Source: Udeniomyces pyricola (lineage: Eukaryota; Basidiomycota; Tremellomycetes; Cystofilobasidiales; Mrakiaceae). Taken from it: DNA of 64,000 bases. Location: contig BCIK01000008.1 in NCBI GenBank assembly GCA_039545295.1, positions 235,900-299,899 of the forward strand, given 5' to 3'. Shown here in pieces: positions 21,904 to 31,790 of this stretch. The first letter of the stretch is position 1. Every line of letters begins with the position of its first letter. The position numbers and the translations under genes were made by a program. Below the pieces are notes generated by a model. That model was not told the origin of the DNA. It ran no database searches and saw nothing but the letters and a program-made list of their open reading frames with translations.

Positions 21904-24900
21904 ATGGCTCCTCTTTCCGCCTCCAAAGCCAAGCGACTCGCCGACAAGGCCGCCAAGGATGCCGCCAAGGGCAAGGGCTCCTCGACCGCCACCTCGACGG
22001 CGTCGACTCCCCTCACGTCGCTCTCCGCCAACGCTTCGACTGAAGACATTTCCGCTCAGCTCGTCATGGCTAAGCTTCAGGAGGATTCTGATCGGTAGGT
22101 CTTGGGCTTGGGCTTTCTGAGCGTGTATACATGTCAAGACAGAAGGAAGAGAGAAGGGAATGAACGGCGGTGGCCTGAGTGGGAGGGATAGCGAGAGGAC
22201 TGAAATGTCGAAAAGCGCTGATTCTTTCGTGTCGTTCGTTGTGATTCCCCTTGGCCCTTTCCTCTTCCCCCCTCCTCCCCCCTTGCCCCTCCCTCCCGGG
22301 TCATGCCTTGCTTTCCCCTCCTGGTATCGATGCTTGATTGTCCTTCACCAGATCCGCTACCGGTGTCCTCGTCTCTGATGAGAAGGGTCGAGATATTCGA
22401 CTCGATTCGTACTCGCTCTCGTTCCACGGTCGAGTCCTCATCGAAGGTGCCGAGGTCACTTTGAAGTCAGTTTTCCCGTCTCTCTCTCTCTCTCTCTCTC
22501 TCTCTCCTGGCTGCTTGTGGCCTCTCTCTCTCTCGCTGCTTGCTTGCATTTAGCCATATCAGCCCTTGGCTTGGAGCTTTATGCTCTATGCTTGACTTGC
22601 TCTCCGTCTCCACCTGTTTCATCCTGGCTCACGTCATTCTTTCCTCCAATCTTTTACCCCTTCCAGCTACGGACAACGATACGGTCTCCTGGGAGAGAAC
22701 GGTTCCGGAAAGGTAAGCAAGTTCGTTTCGCGTCGGGAACTCTTTCCCAACAGGCCCACAGTCAAAAGCTGACTCTCTTCTCATCGCTCGCCATCCTTTT
22801 ATCCTCCCCCCCCCTCTCCTCTCCTCCTCCACTTTGACGCTTGCGTTGGTTTCCGCTCATAGTCCACCTTCCTCCAGTCCATCGCTGAGCGAGACATTCA
22901 CATTCCTGAGCACATCGATGTGAGGCCGGCTGCGATTTCTCTCTTGTCTTCCTCTAGCGCTCTTCTTCCCCGCTCTCGTCCCTGACGGTGATGCTCCCAA
23001 ACGCGCGCTTCATTATTCGGCCCAACGCCCTCTTTTGTCCCAAGCGAAAGTGATTTTGCTCACAATCTTTCCATGTTCCCACTCCCTTGCTCTTGTTTCC
23101 GTCCCTTCTCGACAGATCTACCTCGTCCGAGGTGCCGTCGAGCCTTCGGACATCAACGCCCTCGACTACTGCATTGCCTCCGCCAAGGAGAAGGTCGACC
23201 GACTCGAGAAGATTGCCGAGGAGCTTTCGGTCGCCGACAACGTCGACGAGCTCGCGCTCGAGGCCATTTACGAGCAGATTGAGGAGCTCGACCCGGCGAC
23301 GTTTGAAGCCAAGGCGGGAGCTATTCTTCACGGTTTGGGTTTCACTACCGTCATGATGGCTAAGCCGACGAAGGACATGAGTGGTGGATGGAGGATGAGG
23401 GTCGCGTTGGCTAGGGCGTTGTTCATCAAGCCCCACTTGCTCTTGCTCGATGAGCCGACGTCGCATTTGGATTTGGGAGCCGTTGTCTGGCTCGAGGCTT
23501 ACTTGTCGACCTACAACCACATTCTCATCTTTGTGCGTACGACGAACTGGTTGTGTCCCTCTTTCTTTTCTTTTGGCGTGTTGCGCCGAGATGCCCCCTC
23601 CCCCCCCCCTTGCGGTTTCCACTCCGGACTCGTAACGGAATCTTTGGAGAGGAAATCTCAAACTAAACTGCTTTGACATCCTTTCTTCACGTTTCCCTTT
23701 CCCTTCCTCACTCTTTGCTTCACGACACTCGAAACGCCATCACAGACCTCGCACTCGCAAGATTTCATGGACTCGGTCTGCACCAACATCATGGACCTGA
23801 CGATGGAGAAGAAGCTTACCTACTACGGTGGAAACTACTCGACTTACGTCCGAACCAAGTCGGAGAACGAGGTTAACCAGATGAAGGCTTACGCTAAGCA
23901 GCAGGATGAGATTGCTCACATCAAGAAGTTCATGTACGTTGGGAGGCCATATCGAATCCCTGGTGTAAATCAAGAAAAAAACACACACAAAAAAACTGAA
24001 GGGGAGGGATGGAAATGGGAGCGCTCTGCGGCGTATATCTCTTGGATGGATTGGTACAACCGAGCAAGAAAGGAATTTCTTCAAGCTGACACACGACGGC
24101 GTGTTCTTTCTGATGTTTCTTTTCCATCAGTGCCTCGGCCGGTACCTACGCCAACTTGGTCAAGCAAGCCAAGTCGAAGCAGAAGATCATTGACAAGATG
24201 GAGGCCGCCGGTCTCATCAAGCCCGTCCAGTCCGGCAAGGCGCTCAACTTTCGATTCGAGGACGTCGCCAAGTTGCCGCCCCCTATCATTGCGTTCTCGG
24301 ACGTCGCGTTTGCTTACTCGGGCAAGAAGGAGGACTACCTTTACAAGGATCTCTCGTTCGGTATTGATATGGACTCGAGGATCGCTATCGTTGGTGACAA
24401 CGGGTACGTCTTTTTCTTGATCGTTTGGATGGGGGTGGGAGGGGGAGGGGGTAGTTTCAGGGTGTTTCTTTCACAGAAGTACTGACATGTTTTTCTTCAT
24501 CGTCTTGGTTCGTGTAGTACCGGTAAATCGACTCTCCTCAACATGATCACTTCCAAATTGACCCCCACTGAGGGTTCCATTTCCAAGCACTCGGCTCTCA
24601 AGCTTGCCATGTACTCGCAGCACTCGGCCGACCAGCTCCCGTACCACAAGACCCCGCTCGACCACTTTGAGTCGCTCTTCCACCAGAAGTTCCCCGACAA
24701 GGACATTCAGGTAAGAGAGTCGTCCCGCTTTTTAGAAAACCACATGCCTCTTCTGTCCTTTGTCAACTAAACCAAATTGTTTCTGGGGTTTTTTCTTCTT
24801 CTTCTTTCTGTTGCTTCGTTTGAACAGTTCTGGCGATCTCAGCTCGGTCGATTCGGTCTCTCAGGTTCGCATCAGACCTCGCTCATCGGTCAACTTTCGG

Positions 24901-25229
24901 ACGGACTCCGAAACCGAGTCGTCTTCTCCCAACTCGCGATGGAGTACCCTTCGGTCATCCTTCTCGACGAGCCGACGAACCACCTCGATATGGAATCGAT
25001 CGATGCCCTCGCCCGGGCCATCAAAGAGTTCTCGGGAGGTGTCGTCATTGTCTCGCACGATTTCCGATTGATCTCGCAGGTCGCCGAGGAGATTTGGGAG
25101 GTTAAGGAGAAGAAGATTGTCAACTTGACCAAGGAGGGTATGGACATCACGGGTTACAAGAAGATGTTGGCCGATCGATCCCAGGCGGCGATCGCCAAGG
25201 CCAAGCTCGGCGGTAAGGGCAAGGCTTAA
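21904..25229 (+). CDS. ARB1: ARB1, ABC-F ATPase of ribosome biogenesis
   Basis: Soluble twin-ATPase ABC-F protein (ABCF2 type) needed for 40S and 60S ribosome biogenesis; it shuttles between cytoplasm and nucleus. Nine exons (21904-22094 through 24828-25229) give 626 residues; yeast Arb1 is 610. The N-terminus is Lys/Ala-rich (SKAKRLADKAAKDAAKGKG). Cassette 1 has Walker A GENGSGKS, signature DMSGGWRMRVALARAL and Walker B LLLLDEPTSHLD. Cassette 2 has Walker A GDNGTGKS, signature LSDGLRNRVVFSQL and Walker B VILLDEPTNHLD, then SHDFRLIS. The LSDG (Asp for Gly) second signature is normal for ABCF2. There are no membrane segments. The linker between cassettes holds the ABC-F basic coiled coil (NLVKQAKSKQKIIDKME). 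Start context is CATCATGG. Confidence 0.97.
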
Positions 25230-26037
25230 AAAAAAAAAAGACGAACATACGAAACAACATACCTTCCTTTCCCTCTTGGGTTTGAACCTCTTTTNTTTTT
25301 CTTTTTTTTTTTTTTTTTGGCGCAAGCCCCAACATCTTTCTCCCTTCTCGATTTACTTTCTCTCTGTCCCTTTCCTTTTTTTTCTCCTCATTCGTTAGAC
25401 GTCCCTCGTTTCTCTTTTCTTCCTTTCCCATCATTCCTCAGCATCCTTTTTTTTCTTCTTTTTTTTATGCGTGCGTGCGTGAGCTACTACTCTCCCCCCC
25501 TCCCCCTCCCCTCCCCTCCATAGTTTATACTCTTACCCTTACCCTTTTGATGATGGCATACGCTTTCCAATCCCGCTTCTAACGGCATAACTTGAATTGC
25601 GAATATGATTCGTGAATTGACCGAACCGCGAGCAACGGTACGTCGTGACTGGACGAGTCTTTAGTTCTCCGGCCCGCGTCGATATAGGTACAGTGGATCG
25701 ATCATGTATTCGCCTGTGATTGAATGCCACTCGGCAGCTCAGCTGGTGGTTGGCCGGGTGGCTTGAGTTGGCGTGGATGGGTGATGTGTGGGTTGATTTA
25801 TATAGATGTGCTTAACATACATGATGAGTATGATGGATGATATATGATGTCGTGGAACGTACGCGTGCAGCAAGTGATCTTAGCAGCAGCAGCAGCATCA
25901 TGGGCAGAGAGGCGCCGCTGACATGGGCAAGCTGGTCCTCCTGCCTTGTCATTGCATGGTCTCCTTGGCTTCCTCCACAACGACCGCCCACCCATCCACC
26001 CATCCATCCACCCTCATATTCCTATCCCATCATCACC
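25230..26037. other. ARB1 3' region and RPN10 upstream region
   Basis: T-rich 3' UTR with one ambiguous base (25295), then mixed DNA leading to RPN10 with CCATCCAC-type repeats (25987-26010) just before the start. I looked for the fungal proteasome-gene element GGTGGCAAA upstream of RPN10 and did not see it here. Confidence 0.5.
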
Positions 26038-28585
26038 ATGGCACCCGAAGTAAGCCACTCTCTTCTTCTTTCCCCCAGCCCACTCATCCATATCTCCCTC
26101 ACATCCCGTTCCAAACGCTAACCTCTGTTTCTTTCCCTTGATGCTTTGATCAGGCGGTTATGCTCCTGTTGGTCGTTCGTCATCTCCCGCTCCAAGAGCC
26201 CATTTGGCCTCCTCCGCTCACAATCTCTCTCTGTCTCATCCAGGATCGACTCGTCAGAGTACATGCGTAATGGAGATTTTCAACCTACTCGTTCGTTTTG
26301 AATATTGCCTCTTATCCTTTTGTTCCTTCAAAGCAACTTTTGCAAGTTGGTTTCCCTGTTCATCCAACTGACCTCTGGCGCGCATCCATCGTCATCATCA
26401 TTATCATCTCCCCCCCTTCCCTCTCCCTTTCCACCATCGTTTCAACCACTCTAGGATTCGAAGCTCAATCCGATGCAATCTCCGTCCTCTTCTCGGCCAA
26501 GATCAACTCGAACCCCGAGAACACGGTTGGCGTCATGACGATGGGAGGCGCAGGTGGCAAAGGGTTCGTTCGCTCGTTTCCGCCCCTCTCCCCTCCCCCT
26601 TCTTCCCCTTCCACGACGCGCTCTAGAAACCTAATCCCTCCCTCCTCACCTCCTTGGCTTTCCTAACAATACTACTACGTCTCTCTCGCCCTTACTCATC
26701 CTTCTTTTTCTCCATGCTTCCCAACACCACGTTCTTCTCCGGTCGACTCGCGGTTCCGAAACCTCGAAACCAAACAGGCCTGAAGTCCTCGCCACGCCCA
26801 CAGCGGATCTCGGCAAGGTCCTGAGTGCGATGCACAAGGCGAGCATCGGTGGGGAATCCGATCTCATCACCGGCATCAACGTCGCTCAGGTTCGTTTCCT
26901 TAAGCCTTTCTTTTCCCTCTTTCCCTTTCTCTCTCTTTGGTTGGGCAGGACATTGTCTTTGCTTCGTATCTTGGACTTTTTTTTTTGTTCCTTCTTGGCT
27001 TGAGAATAGACTGAGGAAGGCGTCGACTCTGAACTAAACCCCCGTCCTCCCCCCCCCCTTTCCTCCGTCTTTCCTTTGCTTTCCCTTTCCCTTTCTCTAC
27101 ACGGTTCCCCATTCCATTCCATTCCGACGATTTTTCCTCTTAGCTCGCTCTCAAACACCGGCAAAACAAGACCCAACGTCAACGGATCATCATTCTCATT
27201 GGCTCGCCCGTCACGGAATCCTCGACGGTGGCGTCAACGTCGACGTCGTCGGCCTCTTCCTCCTCCCCTTCGTCGTCGTCATCGTACGAAAAGGATCTGA
27301 TTAAGCTTGGCAAGAAACTTAAGAAGAACAACGTCGCTGTTGATGTCGTGTCGTTCGCGGGGAAAGATGGCGAGGGCGAAGGGGTTGGTGGTGCTGGAGG
27401 TGCGGCGAGCAGCATGAGCGTGGATGAGACGACGTCTTCTTCGGAGTCGGTCGGGCAAGGTCAAGGTGGTGGGATGGAAGGTTTGTTGAGGAGGTTTGTG
27501 GAGAGCGTCGGAAGTGGTGATAATTCGTGAGTTTGGCGTTGGGTGTTTTTTCTTATTTTTGGGGTGGGGGGTGGGGGGGGGGGGGTTGGATGTGATGGGA
27601 GGAAGAATGAGAGGGGGGGAGGGGGGAGGGGGGGGGGGATGACAATCAGACCTTCATCTCTTTGATCATGTCTCTTTGATCATGCTCTCTGACCCTCCCC
27701 TTTCTCCCTTCTTCCCTCATCACACACACAAACACTAACCGACTCACTCACTCACTCACTGCCCACTTTCCTTTTTTCCTTCCTCTAGCCATTTCCTTTC
27801 CATCTCTCCCGGACCTCGGCTGCTGAGCGACATGATTGTATCGTCCCCGATCCTCGCGGGCGAAGACGCCTATGGTGGTCAAGGAGGCGCCTTTGAGGAC
27901 GTTGGAAGCGCAGGAGGAGGAGGAGGAGGCGCCGGTTCGGCTGGAGGTCAGGCTGGGGGTAATAACTTTGAGTTTGGCGTTGATCCGGAGATGGATCCCG
28001 AACTGGCTATGGTGAGTCGGAAAAAGAGAGAGAAAGAGAGGGATGGGAGAAGGGAAGGGGGGGGGTGAAGAGAGAGATTGAAAGAAAGAAAGATTGTTGA
28101 CATTGATGCACTCGATTGTTTTGCGTCAGGTCCTCCGCATGTCGATGGAAGAAGAACAAGCCCGTCTAGCCGCAGCCCAACAACAACAATCTTCCTCTTC
28201 TTCTTCCTCGTCTGTCGTGCCTCCTCCTCCTTCTTCATCGTCGGCGTCGGATCCCTCGACGTCGTTGGTTCCTCCCGCTTCTCAACCCCCGATCTCGATC
28301 CCTATGACGTCTGTTTCTTCGGGTCCCACGGCGACGACTGCGCCGCTCGTTGGGGCCGCGCCGGGGACGAGCACGACGGCGACGGACGCCGATGAGGAAG
28401 GAGATGAGGAACTTAGGAGGGCGTTGGAGATGTCTTCTTCGACGACGACGACGGCAGTCACGTCATCCGATGGGGACGTCCCGATGGATGATGAAGAGGA
28501 AGAGGATGAGGATGAGGAGGAAGCGATTCGAAAGGCGATTGAGATGAGTATGCAGGAGGATCAGGCGGGTGAGAAGAAGCTTTAG
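26038..28585 (+). CDS. RPN10: RPN10, 26S proteasome ubiquitin receptor
   Basis: Subunit of the 19S regulatory particle that binds polyubiquitin chains. Eight exons sum to 1356 nt, or 451 residues; yeast Rpn10 is 268 and human S5a 377. The first two coding exons are only 12 and 14 nt, encoding MAPE and AVMLL. The VWA domain follows: IDSSEYMRNGDFQPTRFEAQ, NPENTVGVMTMGG, PTADLGKVLSAMHKASIGGE, ALKHRQNKTQRQRIII, LGKKLKKNNVAVDVVSFA and LLSDMIVSSPIL. The extra length comes from Gly/Ser/Ala-rich insertions within and after the VWA domain. Three ubiquitin-interacting motifs can be read: DPELAMVLRMSMEEEQ (about 295-310, split by an intron), DEELRRALEMSS (about 390-401) and EEAIRKAIEMSMQED (about 430-444). 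The intron at 27527-27788 is strikingly G-rich. Confidence 0.95.
27561..27638 (+). repeat. G-rich tract in an RPN10 intron (G-quadruplex potential)
   Basis: Several runs of 4-13 G separated by one to a few bases occur on the transcribed (coding) strand inside the intron at 27527-27788. The spacing would allow G-quadruplex folding in DNA or pre-mRNA. Function is not known. Confidence 0.7.
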
Positions 28586-30227
28586 AGAGGAGGAGGACAC
28601 GGCAGCGAAGATTGGATGATGGAGGAAGAAAGGTGGAAGGGGAATGAGTGGGTGGGTGGGTGGGGGGAAAGGAGGGAGGAGGGGACGTAGGAAGGATCCA
28701 TGGGAATGAGAAATGAGGGAGTTATAGGGAGTTGGGAAGGATGGGAATGGAATCATGCATGTTTTTTTTCTTCTTCTTTTTTTTTTCTTTCTTTCTTTCA
28801 AGTCCCTTCTCTGTAGAACTGGGAAAGGAGAGGAAAAGGACGGGGGAAGACTGACTGGATACTGATCATGCATTTGATATATATCTGTCTATAGTACAAG
28901 TAGGACGCGCGCTATATACACGCGTGGAATTCATTGGCGTGGTGGCAGATCTAATGCTGCTGCTGCTGGCAGGCGCGCGAGACCTAAGCTAGCTTGGTTA
29001 GGCTACGCGCAGTACGTAGTACACGTACGACGTACGTACCGTGAGTCGACGTCCATCCTGATCTGGCTGCAAAGCATTATGTACGTATAAGGACGCAGTC
29101 TGTCATCATATATATATATACTGGATCGATATATACCGATCGTGATTGCAGCTGCAGTTCCCTCCTTCACGTACGTACATGCAGATCGAAGAGATGCACC
29201 ATGTCGCGCGCGTTTCGCGCGTTCGGCTGCAAAAAAAAAAGAAGAAGAAAAAAGAGTGCCATGTCTTTTTCTTTTTCTTTTTTTTTTAATTAAAAAAAGC
29301 TTTATCGCTCTCGCCTGGATCGCAGATCTCCTCAGAATATCTGTCATCAATTTACCTGTAGAACTAAAGGGAGTCTCCACGCATCCATGGACTTTTTCTA
29401 ATGTCGGTATGACATTTATTTTTTATTATTTTTTTATTTTATTTTATTTGCGAAGTTAGCTAGTCGCATGATCTTCTTTTGCAGGAGAGCGGGGCAAAGC
29501 GGAGGTTAGGCTGGTTTACGCGGCTGTGCGCGGCTGTGCATTAGCCTGACATCACATCATCATTATATATCAGCGCTGTCAAGCATGACTAGGAGCGACG
29601 CACAGGCAAAAAAAAAAAAACAAAAAAAAAAACTGCAGATATTTGACAGAAGCCCAAAGTTTTCCCTCTGATTCCATCCATGTTAATGATCGAGACTTTC
29701 TTATGCAGAATTTTTTGCGGGCCTGGGCAACGGTTTAAAAAAGGTCAGAAGGCTGGCCTGCCAAATGAAAATCTACACATTTCGATGGCTTATATCTCGC
29801 GCTATGCTGCGTGTGTTCATGATATGGTAGATTGCCTATGCTTATAAAGTATATATCTTATACCTCCTAGAGTCACAGTTCCGTAGGCTATAAGATGGAT
29901 CGAGTTCTGTAAAGTGGCTCCCAGCGATCCTGGATACACTTCCTGGCGATCCTGGTGACGGAGGGGAGAGATCACACATAGGGTTTTCCCCTTCCTTTAC
30001 ATGGTACCTTGACTCGAATGACGAGCGGCATATTCTTCCGTTGCCCTTGCACGCGCACGCGCGCGGACGGACGGACGGACGATTTACCTGGCTCAGTCTT
30101 GACATTTGAGATCGATTGGGAATCTGGCCAGGGGGATCTGGGATTTGGCTCGGCCGTACACAGGAATTGGAAAGGGTGTTATAAGGGCGTCCTCGGGAGC
30201 TCTTTTTGGTGGTGGTGGGGGGGGGGG

Positions 30228-30351
30228 TCACGTTGACACGTTGACAGGTTGACACGTTGACAGGTTAACACGTTGACAGGTTGACACGTTGACAGGTTGA
30301 CACGTTGACAGGTTGACACGTTGACAGGTTGACACGTTGACAGGTTGACAT
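30228..30351. repeat. 16-bp tandem repeat GTTGACACGTTGACAG, about 7.5 copies
   Basis: Near-perfect head-to-tail copies of GTTGACACGTTGACAG, which is itself two 8-mers differing in the last base (GTTGACAC and GTTGACAG). One unit carries a GTTAACAC variant. A G run (30208-30227) precedes it and a degenerate TTGACATGCTGACATTCGAC tail follows. It lies 1.4 kb upstream of the bHLH start codon. Every unit contains TTGACA twice. Confidence 0.95.
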
Positions 30352-30542
30352 GCTGACATTCGACATGCATCGCAGACTTACAGCTAGCTCACATGCTCAC
30401 AGCATGCCGTCGGCATGGTCGACAGCTGGTTAAGCACGCGTCACAGATCGACACAGTCTATACGCAGCTCGCTTGCGCCTCTGTTTACATAAATGTTTCC
30501 GTGCGTTCCTTTCGATGTCGCCATTCCGAAACGTCGATTCTC

Positions 30543-30543
<1 letters not shown>

Positions 30544-30582
<39 letters not shown>

Positions 30583-30606
30583 CCCCCCCCCCACCCCCCC
30601 CCCCCC
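30544..30606. repeat. Poly-C tract of about 63 bp
   Basis: C homopolymer interrupted only by T at 30580 and A at 30593. Homopolymers this long are prone to sequencing-length error, so the exact length should not be relied on. The Pro-only frames reading through it are artefacts. Confidence 0.9.
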
Positions 30607-31654
30607 AGCGCCTCACCTCTCTTTGCAGCCCCAACGCAGCCTTTCTCCGTCTTTGCGCGCTATATATTCTCCTTCATTCTGCTCTTTTTCTTCTTCTGTT
30701 TCTCGCTCTTTTCGCTTGAACGTAGGGGGATTAGGTCTGGAAGTTTGGGTTGAGGCTTGGGCGTTGGTGACTTGGGTTCTGTTGGCGTTGGTGTGGGTTG
30801 GAGTTGGCTTAGGTGAGGATAAATATGTATATATATATATATATATATAAATGGGTGTGTGGGTGGGATAAATCAGCCCGATGATGGCTCGGGATACCGC
30901 CTCCTTGAGCCTTGTCAATATATCGGCCTATTCTTCGGTCGTTTCTTCGGCTCTCTCGGCTCCAAGCAAAAATCGAGCGCCGAGCGGTCCGATCGGTATC
31001 TTTGGCCAGCGCGCCCAGCGACCAGCGACGCCACGTCTAAATGCCAATTTCAAATCCCGTGTGGACGATCTGGAAGCTTGTTCTGATGAGTCGTTTGTGT
31101 TCTAGACCCTGAGCCGGTGGCCTGGGGCCTGGTTGGTCGCCTTGCCTCTCTGCTTAAACCGACCGAGTAAGAGTGATCAGCCGGCTGACCTCGATCTTTT
31201 CTACCACGCTGCCTGTAATAGCGAAACCTCCGTGTTCATTCCCTCATCCCTCTTCCCTCCCCCTCGCTCTTATCCCGTCCACTGTTTTTTTTTTTTTTTT
31301 TTGCTTGATCAGCAGCACTCGTTGCCTGTGCCCACGTTTTAGCATCTGCCCCTTTCACCCTTGTTCAGCAGGGCCGATCTCTCTTGACGCGTACCACTCT
31401 GTGCCTCCCATCATCCTCCTGCTAGCCTCGGCTGCACCTCGCTCGCCCTCGACAGCCTCTCTCTGTGTCCGACTCGTTCCGTCATTAATCAAGCGCTTCC
31501 TGCCGTCTCATCTCGCAAGCATCCCAAGCAACAGCTTCAAACAACCCCCCCCCCCCCCCATCTTGCCTAGCACTTTCTCAATCTTGTTTCTCGCCCGCCG
31601 CCGTCAGATTCGAGGTAGCTATACCCTTTTTGTCACACCAGTCCGACGCTCTAA

Positions 31655-31660
31655 CACGTG
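31655..31660. promoter_or_regulatory. CACGTG E-box upstream of the bHLH gene
   Basis: A palindromic CACGTG hexamer in TCTAACACGTGTAATC, about 130 bp before the predicted start codon. The gene's own basic region (HKLAERKRR) has the His, Glu and Arg residues of class B bHLH proteins, which bind CACGTG. Autoregulation is an inference. Confidence 0.45.
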
Positions 31661-31790
31661 TAATCTTTACTGATGCGTTACTTTGATCGCTGGTGCTTAC
31701 CTCTTGCTTCCTTTGGTTCCCCTCCCTCCTCACCCGCTTAATTCTCCCCTTCCCCCCAACTCGAAAACCACTGATAGCATCACGCCTGTC

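Larger units (their letters stand above)
28586..31790. other. 3.2-kb gene-poor region upstream of the bHLH gene
   Basis: This is the longest interval without a supported gene. The left half is A/T-rich with TATA-type strings and CGTACGTACG palindromes (28980-29040, 29167-29180). It then carries a 16-bp tandem repeat array (30228-30351), a long C tract (30544-30606), an (AT)n tract (30825-30850) and a CACGTG E-box (31655-31660). A 74-codon open frame at 30881-31105 (MMARDTASLSLVNISAYSSV and on) has ordinary amino-acid composition. It could be an upstream ORF or an unrecognised small exon, but nothing confirms it. The size fits a regulated promoter or a long spliced 5' leader of the bHLH gene. 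Confidence 0.5.

Noticed and set aside
26553..26561. GGTGGCAAA, identical to the proteasome-gene control element, in the RPN10 gene
   Set aside because: It lies inside a coding exon (Gly-Gly-Lys of the VWA domain) at its donor, not in the promoter. A chance match is more likely than regulation.
30228..30351. CRISPR-like reading of the 16-bp repeat array
   Set aside because: Units are contiguous with no unique spacers and the genome is eukaryotic, so it is a tandem repeat.
30393..30850. Open frames with long Pro runs across the C tract
   Set aside because: They are translations of the poly-C homopolymer and the following (AT)n tract in three frames, with no conserved residues.
31683..31790. 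In-frame extension of the bHLH protein upstream of 31791
   Set aside because: The extra 36 codons are Leu/Pro-rich translation of a pyrimidine-rich leader. The ATG at 31791 is closer to the Ser/Pro-rich protein body. This is not proven.
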